The notes: a model not told the origin generated them from the letters alone. A DNA stretch of 64,000 bases from Streptomyces flavochromogenes (GCF_000717595.1 NZ_JNZO01000006.1:248001-312000), one strand, 5' to 3'; shown: positions 37,843-49,209, counted from the first letter of the stretch. Made by a program: numbers and translations.

Positions 37843-39017
37843 GCGTCACCGCAGCGAAGGGATTCACGGCGGCGGGCATCGCCGCCGGGATCAAGCAGAA
37901 CGGCAACCCGGACCTGGCCCTCGTGGTCAACACCGGGCCCCGCCGCGCCGCCGCGGGAGTCTTCACCTCCAACCGCGTCAAGGCCGCCCCCGTCGTCTGG
38001 TCCCAGCAGGTCCTCGCCGACGGCGAGCTGACCGCCGTCGTCCTCAACTCCGGCGGCGCCAACGCCTGCACCGGACCCCAGGGCTTCCAGGACACCCACG
38101 CCACCGCCGAGAAGGTCGCCGAGGTCCTCGGCGCCAAGGGCACGGACGTCGGCGCGGGCGAGATCGCCGTCGCCTCCACCGGCCTCATCGGCGTCCTGCT
38201 CCCCATGGACAAGCTCCTCCCCGGCATCGAGAAGGCCGCGGCCGAGCTGTCGGAGCACGGCGGCGAGAAGGCCGCCATCGCCATCAAGACCACCGACACC
38301 GTCCACAAGACCTCCGTGGTCACGAAGGACGGCCCCGGCGGCACCTGGACGGTCGGCGGCATGGCCAAGGGCGCCGGCATGCTCGCCCCCGGCCTCGCCA
38401 CGATGCTGGTCGTCCTCACCACCGACGCCGACGTCGACAGCCCGGGCCTGGACAGCGCCCTGCGGGACGCCACCCGTGTCACCTTCGACCGGGTCGACTC
38501 CGACGGCTGCATGTCCACCAACGACACCGTCCTCCTCCTCGCCTCCGGCTCGTCCGGCGTCACGCCGGAGCCGGACGCGTTCACCGGGGCCGTACGGGAG
38601 GTCTGCGACGACCTCGCCCGCCAGCTCATCGGCGACGCCGAGGGCGCCAGCAAGGACATCCGCATCGAGGTGATCAACGCCGCAACCGAGGACGACGCCG
38701 TCGAGGTGGGCCGGTCCATCGCCCGTAACAACCTCCTCAAGTGCGCCATCCACGGCGAGGACCCCAACTGGGGCCGGGTGCTCTCCGCCATCGGCACGAC
38801 GGCGGCGGCCTTCGAGCCCGACGAGCTCAACGTCGCCATCAACGGCGTCTGGGTCTGCAAGAACGGCTCCGTCGGGGAGGACCGCGACCTCGTCGACATG
38901 CGCTACCGGGAGGTCACCGTCACCGCCGACCTCGCCGCCGGCACCGAGTCCGCCGTCATCTGGGCGAACGACCTCACCGCCGACTACGTCCACGAGAACA
39001 GCGCGTACTCGTCATGA
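37839..39017 (+). CDS. argJ: Bifunctional glutamate N-acetyltransferase / ornithine acetyltransferase
   Basis: A 392-residue ArgJ that recycles the acetyl group from N-acetylornithine to glutamate. The self-cleavage site is in [14 protein letters not shown], predicted between Ala187 and Thr188, where Thr becomes the nucleophile of the beta chain. GTG start with GGAG 7 nt upstream. The C-terminus ([27 protein letters not shown]) is complete. Its presence means the window encodes the cyclic arginine route, with no need for argE. Stop overlaps argB by ATGA. Confidence 0.97.
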
Positions 39018-39934
39018 GCGACCCCCAGAACCCCGAGAGCACGACCCGGAAGCACACCGCGCTCCCCAAGGCCCAGATCCTCATCGAGGCCCTGCCCTGG
39101 CTCACGCGGCACAACGGCAAGACGGTCGTCATCAAGTTCGGCGGCAACGCCATGATCGACGAGGACCTGAAGGCCGCCTTCGCCCAGGACGTCGTCTTCC
39201 TGCGCCAGGCCGGCCTCAAGCCCGTCGTCGTGCACGGCGGCGGACCCCAGATCAGCGCCGCCCTCGACCGGCACGGCATCGTCAGCGAGTTCAAGGCGGG
39301 TCTGCGGGTCACCACCGAGGACGCCATGGACGTCGTACGGATGGTCCTCGCCGGCCAAGTCCAGCGCGAGCTCGTCGGGCTGCTCAACCAGCACGGTCCC
39401 CTCGCCGTCGGCCTCACCGGCGAGGACGCCCACACCATCACGGCCACCCGGCACCGGCCGGTCGTGGCCGGCGAGCAGATCGACATCGGCCGGGTCGGTG
39501 AGATCACCGCCATCGACACCGGCGCCATCCAGGCGCTCCTGGAGGACGGCCGGATCCCGGTCATCTCCTCCATCGCCCGCTCCCAGGACGACGGACATGT
39601 CTACAACGTCAATGCTGATACGGCGGCTGCGGCACTCGCTGCGGCGCTGGGCGCCGAGACGCTGATGGTCCTGACCGACGTCGAGGGCCTCTACGAGGAC
39701 TGGCCGCACAGCGACGAGGTCATCAGCCGGCTCACCGCGAGCCAGCTGGAGAAGCTGCTGCCCGAGCTCTCCAGCGGCATGGTCCCCAAGATGGAGGGCT
39801 GCCTGCACGCCGTTCGGAACGGGGTCACCACGGCCCGCGTGATCGACGGCCGGGTCCAGCACTCGATCCTGCTGGAGATCTTCACCGACGAGGGCATCGG
39901 CACGATGGTCGTGCCGGACGGACAGGGGGACTGA
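39014..39934 (+). CDS. argB: N-acetylglutamate kinase
   Basis: A 306-residue amino acid kinase. The N-terminal helix ([21 protein letters not shown]) is the extension found in arginine-inhibited hexameric NAGKs, and [16 protein letters not shown] and the C-terminal GTMVV are the ATP, substrate and end motifs. It phosphorylates N-acetylglutamate and is the usual feedback point for arginine. ATG 39014 overlaps the argJ stop; its own stop shares one base with argD. Confidence 0.97.
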   Translation: MSDPQNPESTTRKHTALPKAQILIEALPWLTRHNGKTVVIKFGGNAMIDEDLKAAFAQDVVFLRQAGLKPVVVHGGGPQISAALDRHGIVSEFKAGLRVTTEDAMDVVRMVLAGQVQRELVGLLNQHGPLAVGLTGEDAHTITATRHRPVVAGEQIDIGRVGEITAIDTGAIQALLEDGRIPVISSIARSQDDGHVYNVNADTAAAALAAALGAETLMVLTDVEGLYEDWPHSDEVISRLTASQLEKLLPELSSGMVPKMEGCLHAVRNGVTTARVIDGRVQHSILLEIFTDEGIGTMVVPDGQGD

Positions 39935-41148
39935 TGAGCGGCACCACGGAGCCCGGCAACGAGCAGCTGACCCAGCGGTGGCAGGGCTCGCTGATGAACA
40001 ACTACGGCACCCCCCGGCTGCCTCTCGTCCGCGGTGAGGGCGCCAAGGTCTGGGACGCCGACGGCAACGCGTACCTGGACTTCGTCGGCGGCATCGCGGT
40101 GAACGCCCTCGGCCACGGCCACCCGGCGATCGTCGAGGCCGTCACCCGGCAGATCCAGACCCTCGGCCACGTCTCCAACCTCTTCGTCGCCGAGCCGCCC
40201 GTCGTCCTCGCCGAGAAGCTCCTCGCGCTCTTCGGCCGGCCCGGCAAGGTCTTCTTCTGCAACTCCGGAGCCGAGGCCGTCGAAGGCGCCTTCAAGATCG
40301 GCCGTCTCACCGGCCGGTCCCACATGGTCGCCACCCAGGGCGGCTTCCACGGCCGGACCATGGGCTCCCTGGCGCTCACCGGCCAGCCCGCCAAGCAGAC
40401 CCCGTTCCTGCCGCTGCCCGGCGACGTCACCCACGTCCCGTACGGCGACGTCGAGGCGCTGCGCGCCGCCGTCACCGAGGACACCGCCCTCGTGATCATC
40501 GAGCCCATCCAGGGCGAGAACGGCGTCGTCGTCCCGCCCGCCGGCTATCTGAAGGCGGCCCGGGAGATCACCCGCGCGACCGGCACCCTCCTCGTCCTCG
40601 ACGAGGTGCAGACCGGCATCGGCCGCTGCGGCCACTGGTTCGAGTACCAGGCGCACGAGGGCGTCGAGCCCGATGTCGTGACCCTCGCCAAGGGCCTCGG
40701 CGGCGGCCTCCCGCTCGGCGCGACCGTCGCCTTCGGCCCCGCCGCGGACCTCTTCGCGCCCGGCCACCACGGCACGACCTTCGGCGGCAACCCGGTCGCC
40801 TGCGCCGCCGGAATCGCCGTTCTCGACACCCTCGGCGCCGACGCGGCCCTCGACCACGTGAAGGCGGTCGGGGAACGGCTGAGGCAGGGAATCGAGGGTC
40901 TCGGGCACCCGCTGGTCTCCCACGTCCGTGGTGCGGGCCTCCTGCTGGGTATCGTGCTCACGGAGTCCCTCGCACCTCAGGTGCAGCAGGCGGCTCAGGA
41001 CGCCGGCCTCCTGGTGAACGCGCCCGCCCCCGATGTCGTACGGATCATGCCTCCGCTGGTCCTCACCGACGCCGAGGCGGACGCCTTCCTCCAGGCCCTG
41101 CCCGGAGTCCTCGACGTGGCGAACGGGCAAGGACGAACCGGAGAATGA
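39934..41148 (+). CDS. argD: Acetylornithine aminotransferase
   Basis: A 404-residue class III PLP aminotransferase that converts N-acetylglutamate semialdehyde to N-acetylornithine. Cofactor features are the [12 protein letters not shown] segment, [13 protein letters not shown], and Lys253 in [13 protein letters not shown]. The start overlaps the argB stop by one base (TGATG). It is part of argCJBDR and is followed closely by argR. Confidence 0.96.
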   Translation: MSGTTEPGNEQLTQRWQGSLMNNYGTPRLPLVRGEGAKVWDADGNAYLDFVGGIAVNALGHGHPAIVEAVTRQIQTLGHVSNLFVAEPPVVLAEKLLALFGRPGKVFFCNSGAEAVEGAFKIGRLTGRSHMVATQGGFHGRTMGSLALTGQPAKQTPFLPLPGDVTHVPYGDVEALRAAVTEDTALVIIEPIQGENGVVVPPAGYLKAAREITRATGTLLVLDEVQTGIGRCGHWFEYQAHEGVEPDVVTLAKGLGGGLPLGATVAFGPAADLFAPGHHGTTFGGNPVACAAGIAVLDTLGADAALDHVKAVGERLRQGIEGLGHPLVSHVRGAGLLLGIVLTESLAPQVQQAAQDAGLLVNAPAPDVVRIMPPLVLTDAEADAFLQALPGVLDVANGQGRTGE

Positions 41149-41155
41149 GACGACG

Positions 41156-41686
41156 ATGACCGACGCGCAGGAGAACGAGCACGGAGGGCCGTCGGTTCCG
41201 CAGACCCGCACCGCTCGCCACCGCAGGATCGTCGACATCCTCAACCGGCAGCCGGTGCGCTCGCAGAGCCAGCTCGCCAAGCTCCTCGCGGACGACGGGC
41301 TGAGCGTCACCCAGGCGACGCTCTCCCGCGACCTCGACGAGCTGGGCGCGGTGAAGATCCGCAACACCGGCGGCGAGCTGATCTACGCGGTGCCGAGCGA
41401 GGGCGGTTTCCGCACCCCGCAGGCTCCGCTGGGCGAGTCCGCGAAGGAGGAGCGCATGCGGCGCCTCTCCGGCGAACTGCTGATCTCCGCCGAGGCGTCC
41501 GCCAACCTGGTGGTCCTGCGGACCCCGCCGGGCGCCGCCCAGTTCCTCGCGTCGGCCATCGACCAGGCCGAACTCCACGCGATCCTCGGTACGATCGCGG
41601 GTGACGACACCCTGCTGCTCATCAGCCGCGACCCGGCGGGCGGCCAGGCGCTCGCGGACCACCTGCTGAAGCTCGCGCAGAAGTAG
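41156..41686 (+). CDS. argR: Arginine repressor ArgR
   Basis: A 176-residue ArgR/AhrC. The N-terminal winged helix (about 18-85, [42 protein letters not shown]) binds ARG boxes; the C-terminal domain (about 100-176, [15 protein letters not shown]) forms hexamers and binds arginine. The first 15 residues are a variable tail. Being the last gene of argCJBDR, it is autoregulated through the boxes before argC. It is convergent with the YkuD gene with only 7 bp between stops. Confidence 0.96.
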   Translation: MTDAQENEHGGPSVPQTRTARHRRIVDILNRQPVRSQSQLAKLLADDGLSVTQATLSRDLDELGAVKIRNTGGELIYAVPSEGGFRTPQAPLGESAKEERMRRLSGELLISAEASANLVVLRTPPGAAQFLASAIDQAELHAILGTIAGDDTLLLISRDPAGGQALADHLLKLAQK

Positions 41687-41693
41687 GCACGTC

Positions 41694-42398
41694 TCAGTAG
41701 CGCGTGATCGCCGTCGGCCCCCCGCCCCGTGTGCCGACGGCGATGTGCGGCCGGCGCGCGGGATCGGCCCAGGCGAGCACCGCGCGCATCGCGTCCGCCG
41801 GGACGGAGACGCAACCCGCGGTCGCCCCGCGCCCGTTGACGTGCAGGAAGATCCCGGCCCCACGCCCGCGTACCGGCCGGTCGTAGTTGAAGCCGATGAC
41901 GAGCCCGTACGCGTACGGGCGGCGGTACGTGACCATGTGCTCGGCCTCGGCGGCCCGGCAGTCCCGGGGCAGGCCCTCGACCCAGCGGTTGTACGCGCGC
42001 GAGTCGTTGTCCTGGCACCACCAGGACCGCTGGGTCACGCGCGCGTAGCGGTACGAGGTCCCCGCGGGCGCGGGCTCGATGCCGAAGGCGTACGGCAGCC
42101 GGTAGAGCCCGGTGGGCGTGGTCTTCGTCCCCTGCCGCCGCCGCCCGCCCTCGGCGAGCCCCTTCGCCCCGAACCGGGCGGGTGCCGAACCGGCCTTCAC
42201 CCACCGGCCTCCGCGCCGGTCCCACCAGGTCAGTGTGCCCGTGGTGGATGCGGTCCCGGCGGCCTCCGCGGTGATCAGCTGGGAGCCGCCGCCGGTGTCC
42301 GCCATGCGCGCGGGCAGCGGTACGGGGCTGGGCGCGGCGCCGAGGGACATCAGGGCTGCGCCGAGGACGAGGAGGGTGCGGGGGAGTGCGGTGCGCAT
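41694..42398 (-). CDS. Secreted L,D-transpeptidase-fold (YkuD-like) protein
   Basis: A 234-residue protein with a signal peptide (about 1-28) and a YkuD/ErfK-type catalytic core: the motif HVNGRGATAGCVSV near residues 185-200 contains the catalytic His and Cys. It has no peptidoglycan-binding repeats and is short, a form found in many actinobacteria and often called L,D-transpeptidase or YafK-like. It probably acts on the cell wall. The following 42399-42584 shows nothing recognisable. Confidence 0.82.
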   Translation of the reverse strand: MRTALPRTLLVLGAALMSLGAAPSPVPLPARMADTGGGSQLITAEAAGTASTTGTLTWWDRRGGRWVKAGSAPARFGAKGLAEGGRRRQGTKTTPTGLYRLPYAFGIEPAPAGTSYRYARVTQRSWWCQDNDSRAYNRWVEGLPRDCRAAEAEHMVTYRRPYAYGLVIGFNYDRPVRGRGAGIFLHVNGRGATAGCVSVPADAMRAVLAWADPARRPHIAVGTRGGGPTAITRY

Positions 42399-42584
42399 GG
42401 GCGCGAGGCTAGGGCCACGCGGCGCACCACGCGCGCGGGACGCGGCTGTTCGGCGGTCACCGGCAGCGGCGGCCGGGGGAGCGGAAGGGCGGGCAGCCCG
42501 TCGAGGCTGCCCGCGCTGCCCTGCCCCTCGACGGCGCCGGCCGGGCCGGCCGCCCTCGGCGCATCCGTCTCAAGCCCCGGTCGG

Positions 42585-43922
42585 TCACCGGTGGTTGGGC
42601 CCGGGACCGGGGCCGAGGCGGAGCGCCCGCCGGATCCGGGGCGCCCACGCGCGCGCGTGCGCGAGTGCACCGTCGGCCGGGGGAGGTGCGGTACTCCGGC
42701 GCGGGGCCGCCGCCTCGGTCGGCGCGGTTCCGCAGGCTCCGTCGCCCTCTTGACGCCCCTGGACCTCCTCGTGATCGTCGTGCGCGGTGGTCGGCCGGGC
42801 CGTCGGCCGGCAGAGGGTGCCGGCCGGAAAGTGGTCCGCCCAGGGCGCCAGCGCCCGCGCGGTCTCACGGACGACCCGAGGGGACGTGTCGGCCAGCAGA
42901 GGCGCGAGGCGTTCGAGCCGTACGGCGTCGAGCGCACGCAGCCCCGCCACGGCGCTCGCCCGCACCCGGGGTCCGGCATGTTCCGTCAGCGTCCACAGCG
43001 CCGGGCCGTCCACGACCCGGTCGCCGCACTCGGCGAGGCCGAGGGGGGCGTCGGAGTGCACCGCGTCCCCGGCCGCGCAGGCGGCCCGGTAGAGCGGCAG
43101 GGGATCTGTGCCCGCCTGCCGCAGGACCCACCGCGCGCAGGCGCGCACGAGTGCGGACCGGTCGTACAGGAACGGCACCGCCTCTCCGGGCCGCCCGGCC
43201 CGGTGCAGCGCCGTGACCCCGGCCGCCCGCACCCGGCCGAGCCGGGAGCCCAGCAGGGGGCCGACGACGGCGTCGTCGGCCGGGTCGCCCACGGTGGCGA
43301 GCGCGGCGTTCGCGCACAGGTCCTGGACGACCACGTCGGTGCCGGCGGCGGCGATCGCCGCGAGCCGGGCGGGGGAGAGGAGGCCGCGCTCGACGGCGAC
43401 CCGGTGCGCGAGCCGCCGCACGGCCCGGTCCCCACTGCCGAGCAGGGCCTCCGTGGCCGCTTGCGGCTCCTCCCACAGGCTCGCGGTCAGCAGCTCCCTG
43501 GCCTCGCCTCCGTGCAGCCGGTCCCCGGTGCGCAGGGCCACCGCCGCGAGGCGGGCGAGGGCCTCGGGCGTGAGCCCCGGAAGCTCCGCGCGCAGGACGG
43601 CGAGAGCCCGTACCCGTACCGGCTCGGCCCAGTCGGCGCACCGGACGACGGCCAGCGGGAGGAGCTCGGGCGAGCGGCTCACGTGGGAGAGGGCGGCCTC
43701 CCTGGCCCGGCCGTCGGGGCCGCACAGGGCGACGGCCAGTTCGGGGGCGGTGGGGCCCCGTTCCGCGGCGGCGGGGAACCAGGTGGGGACGGGCGGGATG
43801 CGGTGGCCCCACCGGAGGGCGGCGCGGATGTCCCGGTCGAGACCGATCCACGCGCCCGCGTCAGCGCCTCGGAGGATCCGGGCGAGGCGGGCGGCGACGT
43901 CGTCGAAGGTGGTGCTCGGCAT
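42585..43922 (-). CDS. HEAT-repeat protein of unknown function
   Basis: A 445-residue protein made largely of alpha-helical HEAT-like repeats from about residue 50 to 360 (for example AREAALSHVSRSPELLPLAVV, VRASAVAGLRALDAVRLERLAPLL, SPRVVRETARALAPW). The last 75 residues are charged and disordered. No catalytic motif, no signal peptide and no membrane helix; probably a scaffold or interaction protein. Start ATG 43922. It is divergent from argH, with the ARG boxes between them. Confidence 0.72.
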   Translation of the reverse strand: MPSTTFDDVAARLARILRGADAGAWIGLDRDIRAALRWGHRIPPVPTWFPAAAERGPTAPELAVALCGPDGRAREAALSHVSRSPELLPLAVVRCADWAEPVRVRALAVLRAELPGLTPEALARLAAVALRTGDRLHGGEARELLTASLWEEPQAATEALLGSGDRAVRRLAHRVAVERGLLSPARLAAIAAAGTDVVVQDLCANAALATVGDPADDAVVGPLLGSRLGRVRAAGVTALHRAGRPGEAVPFLYDRSALVRACARWVLRQAGTDPLPLYRAACAAGDAVHSDAPLGLAECGDRVVDGPALWTLTEHAGPRVRASAVAGLRALDAVRLERLAPLLADTSPRVVRETARALAPWADHFPAGTLCRPTARPTTAHDDHEEVQGRQEGDGACGTAPTEAAAPRRSTAPPPADGALAHARAWAPRIRRALRLGPGPGPNHR

Positions 43923-43989
43923 GGCCGGAGTCTAGGTCCGGAGGGGTGGGGGCGTAGCCGGATTCAGGGCGCGCGACCGGGCCCCACAT

Positions 43990-44023
43990 TGACAAAACAT
44001 ACGGCCGATTGCATAGTTATGCC
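43990..44023 (+). promoter_or_regulatory. Tandem ARG boxes before argH
   Basis: TGCAT-AGTT-ATGCC (44010-44023) is the best ARG box in the window; TGACA-AAAC-ATACG (43990-44003) lies exactly 20 bp upstream centre to centre. Confidence 0.7.
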
Positions 44024-44037
44024 TACCGGAGGGGCGT

Positions 44038-44067
44038 GTGATCGCCGCCCGGCGCGACCTGGCGTGA
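44038..44067 (+). CDS. Possible 9-residue leader peptide of argH with tandem Arg codons
   Basis: GTG at 44038, 5 nt after a GGAGG site (44028-44032), opens VIAARRDLA and stops at 44067. Codons 5 and 6 are consecutive arginines (CGG CGC). A stem GCCGCTTCCC/GGGAGGCGGC can form between it and the argH ribosome binding site. This suggests arginine-dependent attenuation, but short GC-rich frames with Arg codons are common, so support is modest. Confidence 0.3.
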   Translation: MIAARRDLA

Positions 44068-44142
44068 CCCGCACGCGTTGAACAGGCCGCTTCCCCGTCC
44101 AAGGCCCGGGCAGGGAGGCGGCGGTAGACCCCACTCTCCTGA

Positions 44143-45582
<1,440 letters not shown>

Positions 45583-45607
45583 CCCGAGCCCCGCAGCCCT
45601 CGGAACG

Positions 45608-46117
45608 TCACAGCGCCGCCGCCCACTCCGCGAGCGCGTCGAAGTCCGGCCGGAGCAGTCCGAGCCGGGGGTCGACGTGCAGCAACAGGGCGGCGGCGAG
45701 GTGCTTCTGCTCCACGTACTCGTGGTCGTACGCGGTGATGTCGTCGTCGACCCAGGCGAACGGCCGCCCCGCCGCGTACTCCAGGATGTACTGCGTCTTC
45801 CAGAAGGTCCCGCGGGGAGCCCTTCCGTGCATCTGGGGCCAGTCGATGAACGGCAGCTCGGGCAGACCGAGATGCGGCCCGATCCAGTCGTTCGCCTCGT
45901 CCTTCCAGGTCGTCGCCCAGACCAGCTCGTACGCCTCCGCCAGTGCGAGCAGCTCGCCCCCGTGTGCGGGGTTCAGCCACACCCGCAGCGGCTTCGTCTC
46001 GAACCAGCCGCCCGGCCGCATCCGGTGGGTCGTGTATCCCTCCGGCCGCCGCTCGCGCTGCGCCGCGTACGGATTCAGTGGCCCGTCGACATCGATGAGC
46101 AGCAGTGGCTTTGTCAT
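45608..46117 (-). CDS. HAD-like domain protein (HAD_SAK_2 type)
   Basis: A 169-residue protein beginning MTKPLLLIDVDGPLNPYA, a HAD-like first motif (DVDG), followed by WATTWKDEANDW and FAWVDDDIT, which match the later motifs of the small secondary HAD group seen in phage and actinobacterial proteins. The nucleophile Asp is present. Substrate unknown; RNA or nucleotide phosphate is possible. It is convergent with argH and divergent from the TetR gene. Confidence 0.75.
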   Translation of the reverse strand: MTKPLLLIDVDGPLNPYAAQRERRPEGYTTHRMRPGGWFETKPLRVWLNPAHGGELLALAEAYELVWATTWKDEANDWIGPHLGLPELPFIDWPQMHGRAPRGTFWKTQYILEYAAGRPFAWVDDDITAYDHEYVEQKHLAAALLLHVDPRLGLLRPDFDALAEWAAAL

Positions 46118-46160
46118 GATCGCAGCATTCCGTTCCCGCCCCTGTGAGGCGTTGAATTAT

Positions 46161-46195
46161 CGAATGAGACATTGATGTCTCATTCGGTGTATGGT
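46161..46195 (+). promoter_or_regulatory. TetR operator dyad and leaderless promoter
   Basis: CGAATGAGACA (46161-46171) and TGTCTCATTCG (46176-46186) form a perfect 11-bp inverted repeat with a 4-bp spacer. TATGGT (46190-46195) follows and ends 6 nt before the regulator ATG. The dyad overlaps the -35 region, so binding would block transcription. Confidence 0.75.
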
Positions 46196-46201
46196 CGTCC
46201 C

Positions 46202-46753
46202 ATGTCAGTCGACCGCACCCAGGTGCTCCACGCAGCCGCCGCCCTGCTCACCCGCAAGGCGACCGCCACGATGGACGAGGTCGCCCGGGCCGCCGGGATC
46301 GGCCGCGCCACGCTGCACCGGCACTTCGCCGGACGCGACGCCCTGGTCCGGGCGCTCGAAGAGCTCGGTCTGCAGGAGATGGAAGGCGCCCTCGACCGGG
46401 CCGCGCTCGACGACGGGCCCGAGGACGAGGCTCTGCGCCGGCTCGTCGCCGAGGTGGAGCACGTCGCACCCCTGCTGTCGTTCCTCGTCACCGAGAACCA
46501 GCTCTTCGAGGGCGACCAGCAGCACGTCGGCTGGGCACGCATCGACGCCCGCGTCTCCGCGCTCTTCCGGAGCGGACAGGAGAGCGGCGCCTTCCGGATC
46601 GATCTGACCCCGGCCTGGCTCACCGAGGCCTTCTACGGGCTCGTCGGTTCCGGCGCCTGGGCCGTGCAGGACGGCCGGGTCGCCGCCAAGGACTTTCAGT
46701 ACATGATCGCCGAGCTGCTGCTCGGCGGAGCGCGCAGGAGCGTGGAGAAGTGA
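46202..46753 (+). CDS. TetR-family repressor of the adjacent MFS exporter
   Basis: A 183-residue TetR regulator. The helix-turn-helix is at residues 20-50 (TMDEVARAAGIGRATLHRHFAGRDALVRAL); the rest is a helical ligand domain. ATG 46202 is chosen because the preceding TATGGT -10 lies 6 nt upstream. Its stop overlaps the MFS gene by GTGA, so they are cotranscribed and coupled. The 11-bp dyad upstream is the likely operator for autorepression and for the exporter. Confidence 0.9.
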   Translation: MSVDRTQVLHAAAALLTRKATATMDEVARAAGIGRATLHRHFAGRDALVRALEELGLQEMEGALDRAALDDGPEDEALRRLVAEVEHVAPLLSFLVTENQLFEGDQQHVGWARIDARVSALFRSGQESGAFRIDLTPAWLTEAFYGLVGSGAWAVQDGRVAAKDFQYMIAELLLGGARRSVEK

Positions 46754-48294
46754 CCGTCAGCACCCTCAAGACCACGGGCCATACCGAGGGCGTGCGCCGC
46801 CCCGGCCGGTGGCTCGCCCTCTCCGTTCTCGTCCTGGCCGTCCTCCTCGTGGCGGTCGACGCCACGGTGCTGGGACTCGCCACCCCCTTCCTCTCCGAGG
46901 ACCTGGAGCCCTCCGGCACCCAGCTCCTCTGGATCGGTGACGTCTACTCCTTCGTCATCGCCGGACTCCTGGTCTCCATGGGCAGCCTCGGCGACCGCAT
47001 CGGCCGCAAGAAGCTGCTCCTGATCGGTGCCACCGCCTTCGGTGCCGTCTCCGTGCTGAACGCCTACGCGACCAGCCCCGAGATGATGATCGTGGCGCGC
47101 GCCCTGCTCGGTGTCGCCGGCGCGACCCTGATGCCGTCCACCCTCGCGCTCATCCGGAACCTCTTCCACGACCCGCGCGAGCGCAGCCTCGCCATCGGCA
47201 TCTGGGGGGCCATGGCCTCGGCCGGTGCCGCCGTCGGACCGGTCGTCGGGGGCTTCCTCCTGGAGCACTTCTGGTGGGGCTCGGTCTTCCTGATCAACCT
47301 GCCCGTGATGGCGGTCCTCGTCCTGGTCGGCATCAAGCTGATCCCCGAGTCCAAGAACCCGAACCCGGGCCCCTGGGACATGCCGAGCGTCGGCCTCTCC
47401 CTCATCGGCATGATCGGCATCGTCTACGCGATCAAGGAACTGGCCTCGCACGGCCCCTCGCTCGACGCCGGCGCCGCCGCCCTCCTCGGCGTGGCCGCCC
47501 TGACCTGGTTCGTCCGCCGGCAGCTCACCCTGCCCGCGCCGCTCCTGGACATGCGGCTGTTCCGTCACCGCGGCTTCTCGGGTGCCGTCCTCGCCGACCT
47601 GCTGACCATCCTCGGCCTCTCCGGCCTGGTGTTCTTCCTGTCCCAGTTCTTCCAGCTGGTCCAGGGTCGGCAGCCCCTGGAGGCCGGACTCGCCGAACTC
47701 CCGGCGGCGGTCGGCGCGGTCACGGCCGGTCTGATCGCCGGTCTGGTGGCCCGTCGCTTCTCCGTACGGTCCGTGGTGGCCGGCGGACTCGCGGCGGTGG
47801 GCCTCTCGCTCGCCGTCCTGACGACGCTCGACCAGCACACCGGCTATCCGCTCCTCGGTGCCGCGCTGCTCGTGGTCGGTGTGGGCGCCGGATTCGCCTT
47901 CACGGTCACCGCCGACGTGATCCTGTCCAGCGTCCCGAAGGACCAGGCCGGCTCCGCCTCGGCGGTCTCGGAGACCGCGTACGAACTGGGCGCTGCGCTC
48001 GGCATCGCCGTCCTCGGCTCGATCGTGACCGGCGTCTACCGGGGCTTCGCCACTCCGGCCGATGTCCCCTCCGACGTCGCGTCCGCCGCCCACGAATCGC
48101 TCGGCGGTGCGGTCGAGGCCTCCGGCGCCCTCGCCCCGGAGACCGCGACGGCCCTGGTGTCGGCCGCCCAGGAGGCCTTCGTCGACGGTCTGCGGATCGC
48201 GGCCGGCGTCGGCGCGGCGGTTCTCCTCGCGACGGCGGTCGCGGCCTGGTTCCTGCTCAAGGGCCAGAGGCTGGAGGACGGCGTCGAGCACTGA
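46750..48294 (+). CDS. EmrB/QacA-type 14-helix MFS drug exporter
   Basis: A 514-residue proton antiporter of the DHA2 group with 14 predicted transmembrane helices. Motif A (GSLGDRIGRKK) follows helix 2, motif C-like GPVVGGFLL lies in helix 5, and the DATVLGLATPFL segment in helix 1 matches motif D1. It should export hydrophobic cations, drugs or a metabolite whose identity would be the TetR ligand. GTG start overlaps the regulator stop. Confidence 0.9.
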   Translation: MTVSTLKTTGHTEGVRRPGRWLALSVLVLAVLLVAVDATVLGLATPFLSEDLEPSGTQLLWIGDVYSFVIAGLLVSMGSLGDRIGRKKLLLIGATAFGAVSVLNAYATSPEMMIVARALLGVAGATLMPSTLALIRNLFHDPRERSLAIGIWGAMASAGAAVGPVVGGFLLEHFWWGSVFLINLPVMAVLVLVGIKLIPESKNPNPGPWDMPSVGLSLIGMIGIVYAIKELASHGPSLDAGAAALLGVAALTWFVRRQLTLPAPLLDMRLFRHRGFSGAVLADLLTILGLSGLVFFLSQFFQLVQGRQPLEAGLAELPAAVGAVTAGLIAGLVARRFSVRSVVAGGLAAVGLSLAVLTTLDQHTGYPLLGAALLVVGVGAGFAFTVTADVILSSVPKDQAGSASAVSETAYELGAALGIAVLGSIVTGVYRGFATPADVPSDVASAAHESLGGAVEASGALAPETATALVSAAQEAFVDGLRIAAGVGAAVLLATAVAAWFLLKGQRLEDGVEH

Positions 48295-48308
48295 CGCGCG
48301 GCGGATGC

Positions 48309-48350
48309 GACGGTGCCCCGTGAGGCCAGGAGGCCGTACGGGGCACCGTC
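48309..48350. terminator. Terminator between MFS and acyltransferase genes
   Basis: A 13-bp stem, GACGGTGCCCCGT (48309-48321) with ACGGGGCACCGTC (48338-48350), and a 16-nt loop end both convergent units. Confidence 0.8.
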
Positions 48351-48365
48351 ACATGTCCGTGGGGA

Positions 48366-49037
48366 CTACGCGGCCTTCGCCTTCGTGGCGTACATGTCCA
48401 CGTACTCCTGGCCCGACAGCCGCATGACCTCGGCCATCACCGAGTCCGTCACCGCCCGCAGCACATAGCGGTCGCGGTCCATCCCGTCGTACCGCGAGAA
48501 CTCCATCGCCTCGCCGAAACGGACCGTCACCCGGCCCGGACGCGGGAAGCCCGCGCCGCCCGGCTGGATCTTGTCGGTGCCGATCATCGCGAACGGGACG
48601 ACCGGTGCGCCCGTCATCAGGGTGAGCCGCGCGATGCCCGTACGGCCCCGGTACAGACGGCCGTCGGGGGAGCGGGTGCCCTCCGGGTAGATCGAGAAGA
48701 TCTTGCCCTCCTCGAGGACCCGGCGACCGGTCATCAGGGCCGCCACACCACCGCGGCCGCCGTCCCGGTCCACCGGGATCATGCCGACGCTGGTGAAGAA
48801 CCAGGCCATCGCCCGGCCCTTGATGCCCTTGCCCGTCACGTACTCGTCCTTGCCGATGAAGTAGACCGGACGGTCCAGGCAGATCGGCATGATCATCGAG
48901 TCGATGAAGGTCAGGTGGTTGCCCGCGAGGATGACGGGACCGGTCCCCGGGATGTTCTCGGCGCCCTCCACGCGGGGGCGGAACATCAGGCGCATGACCG
49001 GCCCGAGCACTGCCTTGATGATCGCGAGACGGGACAA
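48366..49037 (-). CDS. 1-acylglycerol-3-phosphate acyltransferase (PlsC family)
   Basis: A 223-residue acyltransferase with the H-x4-D motif in NHLTFID and the substrate motif YPEGTRSPDG, which together define PlsC-type glycerolipid acyltransferases. An N-terminal hydrophobic stretch likely associates with the membrane. The start is TTG at 49037 behind a GGAGGAACCG site. It lies back-to-back with glpQ1, so phospholipid synthesis and glycerophosphodiester turnover genes are divergent here. Confidence 0.9.
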   Translation of the reverse strand: MSRLAIIKAVLGPVMRLMFRPRVEGAENIPGTGPVILAGNHLTFIDSMIMPICLDRPVYFIGKDEYVTGKGIKGRAMAWFFTSVGMIPVDRDGGRGGVAALMTGRRVLEEGKIFSIYPEGTRSPDGRLYRGRTGIARLTLMTGAPVVPFAMIGTDKIQPGGAGFPRPGRVTVRFGEAMEFSRYDGMDRDRYVLRAVTDSVMAEVMRLSGQEYVDMYATKAKAA

Positions 49038-49122
49038 CGGTTCCTCCGGTGGGATGCGGGTCAGTCGAGCTGACGGTGCAGCTGGCGACGATACTCGCGG
49101 GTCACGTCCGTGCGCACATCGG

Positions 49123-49209
49123 GTTCACCGAGTGGATACGCAGTGTTGACGTGTGTTTCCGCCATGTTCGGCGTAGGTCTGCCGCCCGTAGGGCCCCGAT
49201 GCCTAGCGT
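49123..49209 (+). promoter_or_regulatory. PHO-box direct repeats and promoter of glpQ1
   Basis: GTTCACC at 49123 is followed at 11-bp steps by GGATACG (49134), GTTGACG (49145), then GTTTCCG (49155) and GTTCGGC (49166) with one 10-bp step. This is the spaced-repeat layout of Streptomyces PhoP sites. A TAGCGT -10 candidate is at 49204-49209. Confidence 0.75.

Noticed and set aside
44036..44041. GTG-TGA start-stop pair before argH
   Set aside because: A start directly followed by a stop; the GTG two bases later has better spacing and a real frame.
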